A stretch of 13,227 nucleotides of DNA, from the NCBI GenBank assembly GCA_002404515.1, contig DHJV01000042.1, positions 1 to 13,227 of the forward strand. Direction: 5' to 3'. Position 1 is the first letter of the stretch, and each line of letters opens with the position of its first letter. The notes beneath the pieces are model-generated. The model had not been told where the DNA came from and did not search any database. It worked only from the letters and a program-made list of their open reading frames with translations. Below, one piece after another: positions 7,265 through 13,227 of this stretch. A program made the translations under genes and the position numbers. This DNA comes from Lachnospiraceae bacterium UBA4711 (GTDB taxonomy: Bacteria; Bacillota; Clostridia; Lachnospirales; Lachnospiraceae).

Positions 7265-7771
7265 TTATGCATTCGCTCCACAGCACTTCTTATACTTCTT
7301 TCCGCTTCCACAAGGACATGGATCATTTCGTCCAACCTTTGGCGGCTTTACGATTGTCTTGGAAGACTTCTGGATCTTGTATAATTCCTTTCTTCTCTCA
7401 GGAGTTAAGATCTTATCCCACTGTGGAAGTGTATACAACCACTCTGCATTGCAGTCTACCATGTTCATGTAAAGCTTCTCCGGATCATAGCCAAGCGCTA
7501 CCTGTGAATCCTCTTCCAGCTCATCGACCTTGTTTGGCACGATCAGACTGTCCTCGATACCATCCAGGAATCCAATCATCAGTTCAATGCTCATATCATA
7601 CTTCTCAGCCAGTTCTTTGACTGTGCCACCCTCAATCTCAACCGGATTCTCAAGAATCTTCTCATAGATTGCCTTTTCTCTCTGGAAATAATCAAGCCAA
7701 AACTCCTTTCCTTCCGGTGTTCTGTCATCAAGACTATATGCATGCTCACGCCATTCTGTTAATAAACTCAT
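7265..7771 (-). CDS. SEC-C motif (zinc-binding) protein
   Basis: 168-residue soluble protein. The C-terminus is a textbook SEC-C module, GRNDPCPCGSGKKYKKCC (147-164), with metal ligands C152, C154, C163 and C164 (CxC...CC). This is the same zinc module that ends SecA and binds SecB or ribosomes. Residues 1-130 are mostly helical and acidic; VKELAEKYDMSIELMIGFL (51-69) resembles a helix-turn-helix, but DNA binding is unproven. It is far too short to be SecA and has no ATPase motifs; function unknown. First gene of the operon with the helicase (1 nt gap) and lipoprotein, read from the promoter at 7827-7855. Its own ribosome site is weak (AGG 7 nt before the ATG) and lies directly against a 5' leader hairpin. 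The ATG at 7771 is the natural start; no other in-frame candidate has a better site. Confidence 0.9.
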   Translation of the reverse strand: MSLLTEWREHAYSLDDRTPEGKEFWLDYFQREKAIYEKILENPVEIEGGTVKELAEKYDMSIELMIGFLDGIEDSLIVPNKVDELEEDSQVALGYDPEKLYMNMVDCNAEWLYTLPQWDKILTPERRKELYKIQKSSKTIVKPPKVGRNDPCPCGSGKKYKKCCGANA

Positions 7772-7781
7772 AACCGTACCT

Positions 7782-7800
7782 ACACAGTGTTATCCTGTGT
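7782..7800 (-). promoter_or_regulatory. Leader hairpin or operator before the SEC-C gene
   Basis: ACACAG (7782-7787) and CTGTGT (7795-7800) form a 6 bp perfect inverted repeat with a 7 nt spacer, inside the predicted ~49 nt leader. On the transcript the 3' arm ends right where the AGG ribosome site begins. It may influence translation start, or be a small operator. Structure is seen; function is speculative. Confidence 0.35.
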
Positions 7801-7826
7801 TTTCCTTTCATTTTTTCATCCAATCC

Positions 7827-7855
7827 AGTATAGCAAACCAGCCTTTATTTTTCAA
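7827..7855 (-). promoter_or_regulatory. Extended -10 promoter for the SEC-C/helicase/lipoprotein operon
   Basis: On the minus strand TTGAAA (-35, 7850-7855), a 17 nt spacer and TATACT (-10, 7827-7832), with TGC immediately before the -10 forming an extended -10. Start predicted near 7820. The -35 overlaps the stop codon of the upstream 81-residue gene (7852-7854), and no terminator separates the two operons, so read-through is possible. Confidence 0.75.
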
Positions 7856-8097
7856 GACCGATTCTTTTTGTGATTTTGCAGAACCTTCCCCAGCCAAAGT
7901 ACCACATAAATGAGTATCGGCACTATAATCATCAGTGCAAGACTCGGCATAAAATATTTGCTGCCTGTCACGCCTGTCACGATCACCAATACGATCAATG
8001 CAAAGATCACGACGAGCCCCACCCACGCCATCACGCGTAAAATCGGACGTCTGCGTATACTTTGTTCATATGTTTCTGTCTTTTTTTCCTCTTCCAT
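7852..8097 (-). CDS. Small two-helix membrane protein, fourth gene of the ABC efflux operon
   Basis: 81-residue protein not recognised as a named family. Seen: a charged N-terminus (MEEEKKTETYEQ then RRRP), a hydrophobic segment about 22-43 (VMAWVGLVVIFALIVLVIV), a short loop GVTGSKYF, a second hydrophobic segment about 49-70, and a basic tail (NHKKNRS). By the positive-inside rule both termini face the cytoplasm as a hairpin. The start ATG at 8097 is preceded by GGAG at about 6 nt. It begins 25 nt after the permease stop, so it belongs to the ABC operon and may stabilise or regulate that transporter. Genuine coding is likely, given the ribosome site, the tight spacing and the coherent membrane topology; function is unknown. 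Confidence 0.75.
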   Translation of the reverse strand: MEEEKKTETYEQSIRRRPILRVMAWVGLVVIFALIVLVIVTGVTGSKYFMPSLALMIIVPILIYVVLWLGKVLQNHKKNRS

Positions 8098-8122
8098 ATT
8101 TTCTCCATGTCACAGCTATTGC

Positions 8123-9421
8123 TTATTCGTATCGAAGTGCATCAATCGGATTCAGGTTTGATGCCTTGACCGAAGGAATAAATCCGAATACAATTCCAAT
8201 CACCATAGAGAAGATTACAGAGATTGCAATCGCAGCTCCACTGATTGCGACTGGAACCGATGCGACATCGGAAATCAGATACGCGAGTCCGACGCCGGCA
8301 CCAACTCCAATGATGCCACCCATGCTTGTAAGCACGGCTGCCTCTGTCAGAAACTGCATTAAAATCACTGATTTTCTTGCTCCCAATGCTTTCTTCAAGC
8401 CAATTTCTCTCGTTCGTTCAGTAACGGATACCAGCATAATATTCATAACACCGATACCACCTACCAAAAGAGAAATACTTGCAATCCATATGAGCTGCTG
8501 GCTTGTTGATGCGCTGACCTCCTGCATTGCCTTCGCTGTCTCAAGCAAATCTTCACTCTTATACTTGAAAGAGCTGCCGCTCTCTTCCTCTGATCCACCT
8601 TCCGAAGCATTCTCACTGCTTGTTGCAGGCATGTATGAATTCATAATATCAGCAGTTTTCTTTCCTGCATTTGTCATGGCATCCGTACCCGCCGGCTTCA
8701 CAACCAGGTTGTATGGCTCATCAAACGAGAAAATCAAAGGCCAGTTCACATCTGTGATAAACACCTGACCAGATGTTGTATTTCCATAATAGGTATACCA
8801 GTCATTCATATTGGTAACCTTCGGGGTAAATCCATCCAACTGCTCAACGACACCGACAATGATAAAAGGCTCACCCTTAATCTCCAAAGTCTTACCGATT
8901 GGATTCTCGCTTGCGAACAATGTGTTCGCTGCAACCGTATCCAGAATCACACCCTTTGTATAGTCTGTCCAGTCCTGCTCTTCAAACAGTCGTCCAGTCT
9001 GCACTGTATATCCCATCACACGGAAGTAATCCTTATCTACACCATAAACCGGTGCATTACCCAGATCCTTTGTTCCGCTGTTGATACCTTCATAAAGTGC
9101 GCCATACCGGTAAGATGCAACTGCAGTCACCTCATCCACTGCCAGAATCTCATTTTTTATATCATCTGTGACCATCGGCATATTCTCCGGTGTGGAAGAA
9201 TCGCCAGATGTATAAGTCCATTCACCCTGATACAATTTTACATTTACAATGTTATTTCCAGAGCCAACCAGATTTTCCTTGATCTGCTCACTCGTTCCCT
9301 TAATTGTCGATACAATCGCGATAATTGCTGCAATACCAATAATAATACCAAGCATGGTAAGAAGGGAACGCATCTTATGTGCCCAAATGCCTTGGAACGA
9401 TAATCTTATATTTTCTAACAT
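8123..9421 (-). CDS. MacB/FtsX-type ABC transporter permease
   Basis: Membrane subunit of a MacB-like ABC transporter, 432 residues. One N-terminal helix (about 20-39, TMLGIIIGIAAIIAIV) is followed by a large extracellular MacB periplasmic-core domain (40-285). The FtsX domain follows with three helices: about 311-333, 364-385 and 391-415. ERTREIGLKKALGA (335-348) and the terminal NPIDALRYE are hallmarks of the family, which is mechanically coupled to a separate ATPase and works by mechanotransmission rather than as a channel. A Ser/Glu-rich stretch around 268-286 is an insertion or linker. The frame could start at an ATG at 9457, but that has no ribosome site and overlaps the adaptor gene. 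The ATG at 9421 has AAAGGA 9 nt upstream and begins MLENIRLSFQGIWAHKMRS, matching family starts. Third gene in the operon, 19 nt after the adaptor. Confidence 0.92.
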   Translation of the reverse strand: MLENIRLSFQGIWAHKMRSLLTMLGIIIGIAAIIAIVSTIKGTSEQIKENLVGSGNNIVNVKLYQGEWTYTSGDSSTPENMPMVTDDIKNEILAVDEVTAVASYRYGALYEGINSGTKDLGNAPVYGVDKDYFRVMGYTVQTGRLFEEQDWTDYTKGVILDTVAANTLFASENPIGKTLEIKGEPFIIVGVVEQLDGFTPKVTNMNDWYTYYGNTTSGQVFITDVNWPLIFSFDEPYNLVVKPAGTDAMTNAGKKTADIMNSYMPATSSENASEGGSEEESGSSFKYKSEDLLETAKAMQEVSASTSQQLIWIASISLLVGGIGVMNIMLVSVTERTREIGLKKALGARKSVILMQFLTEAAVLTSMGGIIGVGAGVGLAYLISDVASVPVAISGAAIAISVIFSMVIGIVFGFIPSVKASNLNPIDALRYE

Positions 9422-9440
9422 AGACTGATTTCCTTTCTTA

Positions 9441-10682
9441 TCAATTATACAGATCATCCGTCGACTTCTGTACAGTCTTTACGCCTTCCACCGCCTCATC
9501 GAGATACGGAAATGCAATGTAATCCTGCATCGTCAGACCACCGAGTATCAGAACAGCATCTCCGGATGTTTTATTTCCAACCTTAATGTAGGTTTTCTTC
9601 AATCTTCCATCAACATCCTTCATGACATAGTAATTGCTTCCTTCCTGTTTCATGAATGCCTTCGAAAGATAAAAGCCTTCGCTGCTATCCTCTGAGCCTG
9701 AATTCAGTGTGATTTCCATATACATATTCTGGCTGACATCCGATGCATCGTTCAAAGCAATCTTCATCGGATAATAGGTCTCTGTCTTTGCACTGTAATT
9801 GCTGTATCCCTCTGCCGGAAATGTAGATATCTCTGTGATTGTACCTTCGTAATTCATACCGGTATCATAACAATACATGGATACTGTATCACCGACCTTC
9901 ACGGTTGACATAGCAAGCTCGCCAATCTGGCTTTCCACCAGATATCCATCCGCTGCACTGACAACAAGAATCGGATCCCCGCTGGAAGCCGCCTCATCTG
10001 CAGTTATCACACTCTTGATGACACCATCGAAATTCGCAAGCACCTCTCCAGTCGAATTCTGCATTTCCTCCATCTGAAGCTTAACCTGTGCAATCTCATA
10101 CTGTGTCTGCATGGATTTGATTTCCTGCTCCTTCTGCGCAATCTGATTTTTCAGTTCCTCCCGCGTCGGAGGGGTATCTGCATCTGGATCGGTATCCGGA
10201 TCTGGTTGCGGTGCATCCGACCCCGTTGCAACCGGAACAACCGGTGCTTCTGTTGTCGGAATATCCTCTAACGGTGTGGTTGCCTTTAACTTTTCAAGTT
10301 CCCGCTGTGCATCAATGATCGATACACGGGATAACTCCAGTTCTGATCTTTGCAGCTCCAGCTGTAAGTCATTGGCTGTTGTATCATAGACAAGCAGTAC
10401 ATCACCGGCTTTCACACTCTGTCCTTCCGTTACCTTAATCTCCGATACGGACTGTGTCTTTCCTACATAGACCTTCTGCTCCGAATTCACCGTAACATTT
10501 CCACTCAGTGTGCTGTTATCCCACATATTGGAAGCATCATATCCAATCTCACTGACCGCATACACCCCTGCAGTTTTGCTGTTCTGATTTTTCTGCTTCA
10601 ATGTTCGGAGTGCAAAATAAATACCGCCGAGCACAACCACGCAGGAAAGAACGATAATGATTATTTTCTTTGCCTTATTCAT
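9441..10682 (-). CDS. MacA/HlyD-type membrane-fusion adaptor of an ABC efflux system
   Basis: 413-residue adaptor anchored by one N-terminal helix (about 6-25), the rest outside the membrane. Order: first half of the biotinyl-lipoyl-like domain (about 72-100, QSVSEIKVTEGQSVKAGDVLL), coiled-coil arm 1 (104-134), an unusual Pro/Thr/Asp-rich linker (136-173, including QPDPDTDPDADTPP), coiled-coil arm 2 (173-209), second lipoyl half (GVIKSVITADEAASSGDP), beta-barrel (about 244-330) and a membrane-proximal domain. In Gram-negatives this protein bridges MacB to TolC; here no TolC exists and the hairpin tip is replaced by a flexible linker. Start: the frame reaches a GTG at 10691 and an ATG at 10688, but GGAGG is 8 nt before the ATG at 10682 and only 2 nt before the other, so 10682 is chosen. 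It overlaps the ATPase stop by 8 nt. Confidence 0.9.
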   Translation of the reverse strand: MNKAKKIIIIVLSCVVVLGGIYFALRTLKQKNQNSKTAGVYAVSEIGYDASNMWDNSTLSGNVTVNSEQKVYVGKTQSVSEIKVTEGQSVKAGDVLLVYDTTANDLQLELQRSELELSRVSIIDAQRELEKLKATTPLEDIPTTEAPVVPVATGSDAPQPDPDTDPDADTPPTREELKNQIAQKEQEIKSMQTQYEIAQVKLQMEEMQNSTGEVLANFDGVIKSVITADEAASSGDPILVVSAADGYLVESQIGELAMSTVKVGDTVSMYCYDTGMNYEGTITEISTFPAEGYSNYSAKTETYYPMKIALNDASDVSQNMYMEITLNSGSEDSSEGFYLSKAFMKQEGSNYYVMKDVDGRLKKTYIKVGNKTSGDAVLILGGLTMQDYIAFPYLDEAVEGVKTVQKSTDDLYN

Positions 10683-11451
10683 GCTCATCACCTCCGGTCA
10701 TCGGGGCTTGCGCCACCTGTGTTTCCCGCACATCTGTCAGTCCCTGTTCCGGCTGTTCTGATGTTTCCTTCACTGGCTTGGCATCTCCCTCATACAGCTC
10801 ACCATCAATGATTTTTACAACTCGGTCTGCATAAGACGCAATCTCGTCAGAGTGCGTAATCATAATGATCGTCACGCCCTGCTTATGCAGTGTGTCAAAC
10901 AGTTCCATCACCTGTAAACCGGATTTGGAATCAAGTGCTCCGGTTGGCTCATCGGCGAGCAGAATCTTCGGATCTGCCACCATCGCACGTGCAATCGCCA
11001 CACGCTGTTTCTGTCCACCGGATAACTGGGATGGATACGCTTTGGCACGATCCTTCAGCCCTACAATATCCAGAAGCTCATAGGCTTTCTTCTTTGCCTC
11101 TGACTTCGACTTCCCCTGAATGAACAACGGGAAGCATACATTCTCCAATACCGACTTCTGCATCAGCAAGTTGAAATGCTGGAAGATCATTCCGATATGC
11201 TCCCGCTGCTTGCGAAGTTCTTTCTCAGAAAGCTTGTTCAGATCCTTATCCTGAACGATCACAGTTCCTTCGGTCGGAACTTCGATATGATTGATGCATC
11301 GTACCAATGTACTCTTTCCTGCACCTGACATACCGATAATACCATATATATCTCCGGCTTCGATGTCGAGCGTCACATGCTTCAACGCGTCGATCTCGCC
11401 GTCCTTTGTCTGAAATTTTTTGGATACATCTTGTATCTGGATGATTGCCAT
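10675..11451 (-). CDS. ABC transporter ATPase, MetN-like sequence in a MacB-type operon
   Basis: 258-residue cytoplasmic ATPase. Walker A GMSGAGKST (40-48), Q-loop Q91, signature LSGGQKQR (143-150), Walker B ILLADE (D167, E168), switch H200. The stretches IYGIIGMSGAGKSTLVRCIN and IGMIFQHFNLL closely resemble the methionine importer ATPase MetN. ADEPTGALDS is instead typical of MacB/LolD-type exporters, and the C-terminal NIL (methionine-sensing) domain of MetN is absent. In its place is a short low-complexity tail (224-258) rich in Glu, Gln and Pro. Its neighbours are an efflux adaptor and a MacB permease, not MetI and MetQ, so it should power efflux or surface extrusion; a metN label would mislead. 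ATG at 11451 with AAAGGA about 9 nt upstream. First gene of a four-gene operon read from the consensus promoter at 11535-11563. Confidence 0.92.
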   Translation of the reverse strand: MAIIQIQDVSKKFQTKDGEIDALKHVTLDIEAGDIYGIIGMSGAGKSTLVRCINHIEVPTEGTVIVQDKDLNKLSEKELRKQREHIGMIFQHFNLLMQKSVLENVCFPLFIQGKSKSEAKKKAYELLDIVGLKDRAKAYPSQLSGGQKQRVAIARAMVADPKILLADEPTGALDSKSGLQVMELFDTLHKQGVTIIMITHSDEIASYADRVVKIIDGELYEGDAKPVKETSEQPEQGLTDVRETQVAQAPMTGGDEHE

Positions 11452-11534
11452 AGACGTACTTCCTTTCCCTTGCAGGTATTTATTTCCTACTTATCCTATC
11501 TGATATACTATTTATTTCCCTTTCATGGTTTCAG

Positions 11535-11563
11535 ATTATAACGCGCTTCCTCTGTTATGTCAA
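11535..11563 (-). promoter_or_regulatory. Perfect consensus promoter for the four-gene ABC efflux operon
   Basis: On the minus strand TTGACA (11558-11563), exactly 17 nt, then TATAAT (11535-11540): full consensus at both boxes with ideal spacing. Start predicted near 11528, leaving a leader of about 77 nt to the ATG at 11451. No clear riboswitch or operator palindrome is visible in the leader. A promoter this strong suggests constitutive expression, or repression by something not visible here. Confidence 0.85.
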
Positions 11564-11615
11564 TACAGACAGCCATACATAATAATAATTGTTTGTTATA
11601 ATCTTTCCCTATATC

Positions 11616-11657
11616 AAAAAGCTGTAGAATATTCCTCTCTAAATATCCTACAGCTTT
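11616..11657 (-). terminator. Intrinsic terminator after pflA
   Basis: Stem AAAGCTGTAG (11618-11627) with CTACAGCTTT (11648-11657), extended by a further ATATT/AATAT pairing after one mismatch, and an 8 nt loop. On the minus strand it is followed by a run of five T. It lies about 30 nt past the pflA stop and before the ABC-operon promoter, separating the two units. On the plus strand it is also followed by T-rich sequence, so it could work both ways. Confidence 0.8.
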
Positions 11658-11688
11658 CTTTTTCATATTGTTCTTTTTTATGCAAAGC

Positions 11689-12537
11689 TTACTTTGCGTC
11701 CAGAATCTCTCTTGCTAATTTTTGCTGTTCGTCGGTTGGAGGATCGATTCCTTCCAGCTTATAAGGGATTCCAAGGCGTTCCCACTCCTGGATTCCAAGC
11801 TTATGGTATGGCAATACCTCCACACGGTCAACCGTCTTCAACGTCTTGATAAACTCAGCCGTCTTCTTCAGATCTGCTTCGTCGGTTGTTACCCCCGGCA
11901 CAAGGACATGCCGAATCCACATATGCTTGCCTTGATCGGAGAGATACTGTGCCAGGTCTAATATATTCTTATTCGAGAACCCTGTCAGCTCCCGGTGTTT
12001 GTCGTCCTCAATCTGCTTGATATCAAGCAGAAACAAATCAGTGAGCCCCATCAGTTCATTGAACTTCGAGAAGAAAGGCTCCTCTCTCGTAAATGGATTA
12101 CCCGCTGTATCAATCGTTGTGTGAATCCCCTGTGCTTTTGCAAGCTTGAAAAATTCAATCAAAAAGTCCATCTGCAGAAGTGCTTCACCTCCACTGACGG
12201 TAATTCCTCCGTCGCCCTTCCAATAAGGCTTATAACGAAGTGCCTGCTTGAGCAGATCTTCCGGAGTTCTCGCTTCAACCTTGACACCTTTATCCAATAG
12301 CAGCTTTGTGTTCTCTTCAATTTTCTTTTCGAGTTCTTCTCGTTCCTTTTCATCCGTTGTGTCTGCATAGAGCTTTGTGTAATCAGTGACCAGATTCCAC
12401 GTCTCCGGATTGTGGCAGTATTTACAACGCATCTTACAGCCCTGCAAAAATACTACAAATCGAATGCCTGGTCCATCTACGGCTCCAAAGCTTTCTGTTG
12501 AATGAATATAACCTAAAATTTGTTTTTTCTCCGGCAT
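11689..12537 (-). CDS. pflA: Pyruvate formate-lyase activating enzyme (radical SAM)
   Basis: Radical SAM enzyme that uses a [4Fe-4S] cluster and S-adenosylmethionine to make a 5'-deoxyadenosyl radical, which removes a hydrogen from the glycine of PflB and switches it on under anaerobiosis. 282 residues. Seen: STESFGAVDGPGIRFVVFLQGC, with the cluster motif C34-X3-C38-X2-C41 (CKMRCKYCHNPETW), SGGE 115-118 for SAM binding, DTAGN, LLDIKQ, and VLVPGVTTDE late in the barrel. E. coli PflA has 246 residues. The extra length here is a Lys/Glu-rich, probably helical insertion of about 36 residues (about 50-88, around EKEREELEKKIEENTKLL) between the cluster loop and the next helix. ATG at 12537 with GAGGTGG about 5 nt upstream. 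It follows pflB across a terminator hairpin, the usual pflB-pflA order. Confidence 0.96.
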   Translation of the reverse strand: MPEKKQILGYIHSTESFGAVDGPGIRFVVFLQGCKMRCKYCHNPETWNLVTDYTKLYADTTDEKEREELEKKIEENTKLLLDKGVKVEARTPEDLLKQALRYKPYWKGDGGITVSGGEALLQMDFLIEFFKLAKAQGIHTTIDTAGNPFTREEPFFSKFNELMGLTDLFLLDIKQIEDDKHRELTGFSNKNILDLAQYLSDQGKHMWIRHVLVPGVTTDEADLKKTAEFIKTLKTVDRVEVLPYHKLGIQEWERLGIPYKLEGIDPPTDEQQKLAREILDAK

Positions 12538-12565
12538 GTTCCACCTCTAACAATTTTATTTTTAT

Positions 12566-12596
12566 AAAAAGTCCCGGAGATAGTATCTCCGGGACT
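12566..12596 (-). terminator. Strong intrinsic terminator between pflB and pflA
   Basis: A perfect 27 nt palindrome (arms AGTCCCGGAGATA at 12570-12582 and TATCTCCGGGACT at 12584-12596 around a single G), with a C/G-rich base, followed on the minus strand by TTTTT. It starts about 47 nt after the pflB stop and ends 29 nt before the pflA ATG, and no convincing promoter lies in that 29 nt. pflA expression therefore probably depends on read-through, which would keep activase well below lyase. Confidence 0.9.
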
Positions 12597-12642
12597 CCAG
12601 TGAATTACTTATCTATCAAAAACATTTTTGACAAACTTTTAA

Positions 12643-13227
12643 TTAAAGTGAGTCATGGAATGTTCTGTTGATAACATCGAGCTGCTGCTCACGTGTAAGA
12701 GAGATAAACTTAACAGCGTATCCAGATACACGGATTGTGAAGTTAGCGTACTCTGGCTTATCCGGGTTCTCCATAGCATCCAGAAGCTTATCCTTACCGA
12801 ATACGTTTACGTTCAAGTGGTGAGCGCCCTGATCGAAGTATCCATCCATAGCGCTTACAAGCTTCTCAGCTCTCTCAGCCTCATCATGACCAAGTGCAGA
12901 TGGGTTCATTGTCTGAGTATTTGAGATACCATCCAAAGACCACTCATAAGGAATCTTAGCAACTGAGTTCAAAGATGCAAGAAGTCCTGATGTCTCAGCA
13001 CCGTAACTTGGGTTAGCACCTGGAGCAAACGGTGTCCAAGCACGTCTACCATCCGGAAGGTTACCTGTGTACTTACCATAAACTACATTTGATGTGATTG
13101 TAAGGATAGATGTTGTAGGCTCTGAATCACGGTATGTGTGTCTCTTCTTGATGTCTGTAATAAACTCATGAAGCAGCCATACACCGATATCATCTGCTCT
13201 GTCATCATCGTTACCATACTTAGGGAA
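12643..13227 (-). CDS. pflB: Formate C-acetyltransferase (pyruvate formate-lyase), C-terminal part
   Basis: Glycyl-radical enzyme that converts pyruvate and CoA to acetyl-CoA and formate in anaerobic fermentation. The frame is open from the right edge; the last 194 of about 740-760 residues are visible. The glycyl-radical loop IRVSGYAVKF carries the radical glycine at codon 12721-12723 (GGA), followed by the conserved ending SLTREQQLDVINRTFHDSL. Upstream, TSILTITSNVVYGKYTGNLPDGRRAWTPFAPGANP is typical of PFL proper rather than the dehydratase relatives. The catalytic Cys pair is outside the window. In the last 109 codons every lysine is AAG, and AAC and TTC dominate, a biased usage fitting very high expression and unlike its neighbours. 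It ends in a TAA at 12643-12645. Confidence 0.97.
   Translation of the reverse strand, partial: FPKYGNDDDRADDIGVWLLHEFITDIKKRHTYRDSEPTTSILTITSNVVYGKYTGNLPDGRRAWTPFAPGANPSYGAETSGLLASLNSVAKIPYEWSLDGISNTQTMNPSALGHDEAERAEKLVSAMDGYFDQGAHHLNVNVFGKDKLLDAMENPDKPEYANFTIRVSGYAVKFISLTREQQLDVINRTFHDSL

Noticed and set aside
7264..7335. TTG-started N-terminal extension of the helicase by 24 residues
   Set aside because: These codons overlap the SEC-C motif of the upstream gene in another frame, lack family similarity, and the ATG at 7263 sits just after that gene's stop.
7967..7985. Short direct repeat CTGTCAC in the 81-residue gene
   Set aside because: Two copies of seven bases encode TGVTG in the loop between the helices; too short to be a mobile or regulatory repeat.
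8256..8270. CCGATG/CATCGG inverted repeat in the permease gene
   Set aside because: A 6 bp stem is expected by chance several times in a window of this size, and there is no context for a role.
9422..9457. Permease start at the ATG at 9457
   Set aside because: No ribosome binding site, overlap with the adaptor gene, and the 12 extra residues do not fit the family's N-terminus; the ATG at 9421 has AAAGGA at good spacing.
10683..10691. Adaptor starts at the GTG at 10691 or the ATG at 10688
   Set aside because: The GGAGG site is too close to, or overlaps, these codons; it is 8 nt from the ATG at 10682.
12616..12631. AT-rich palindrome TCAAAAACATTTTTGA after pflB
   Set aside because: The stem is A/T only with almost no loop, and it lies before the much stronger G+C-rich terminator; probably without its own role.
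12628..12650. Plus-strand TTGACA near the end of pflB
   Set aside because: There is no acceptable -10 box at 16-18 nt and no plus-strand gene follows.

Overview
This 13.2 kb window looks like ordinary chromosome from an anaerobic, fermentative Clostridia member. Lachnospiraceae (Roseburia/Agathobacter/Coprococcus-like) is the best guess. The basis is a pflB-pflA pair, moderate G+C, strong AGGAGG-type ribosome binding sites, sigma-A promoters, a DUF1292 protein, a SEC-C protein beside a short UvrD-type helicase, and Gram-positive-style exporters. The taxon is inferred from gene content, not measured. I see no tRNA, rRNA, CRISPR array, insertion sequence, phage gene or attachment site.

Layout, left to right; every gene except one is on the minus strand. 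(1) 1-725: N-terminal 241 codons of cysteinyl-tRNA synthetase, running off the left edge, with its own promoter at 768-796. (2) 805-4300: two translationally coupled half-transporters forming a heterodimeric ABC exporter. All three nucleotide-site defects fall into one composite site. (3) 4301-4426: a 126 bp divergent region whose two promoters abut at their -10 boxes. (4) 4427-4741, plus strand: a small acidic DUF1292 protein. (5) 4748-7771: an operon of SEC-C protein, UvrD-like helicase and lipoprotein, read leftwards from an extended -10 promoter at 7827-7855. (6) 7852-11451: an efflux-type ABC operon of ATPase, membrane-fusion adaptor, MacB/FtsX permease and a two-helix 81-residue membrane protein. 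It is driven by a perfect consensus promoter at 11535-11563. (7) 11689-13227: pflA preceded by the C-terminal third of pflB, including its glycyl-radical loop, with a strong terminator hairpin between them.

How the genes work together: PflA installs the glycyl radical on PflB, which splits pyruvate to acetyl-CoA and formate. The four-gene 7852-11451 operon should form one MacAB-like machine without an outer-membrane partner. The 805-4300 pair is an independent drug/lipid-type exporter. The helicase operon is probably DNA maintenance; its link to a SEC-C protein and a lipoprotein is unexplained.

The window is densely coded. The longest gene-free stretch is 237 bp (11452-11688) and holds the pflA terminator and the ABC-operon promoter. 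Four starts were chosen by ribosome binding site, spacing or homology rather than by longest reading frame: helicase at 7263, permease at 9421, adaptor at 10682, and a GTG start at 4300. Nothing here is a clearly new defence or mobile system. The features most worth a second look are an insertion in PflA, the adaptor's split hairpin, the hybrid character of its ATPase, the 81-residue fourth operon member, and several perfect inverted repeats inside coding sequence.
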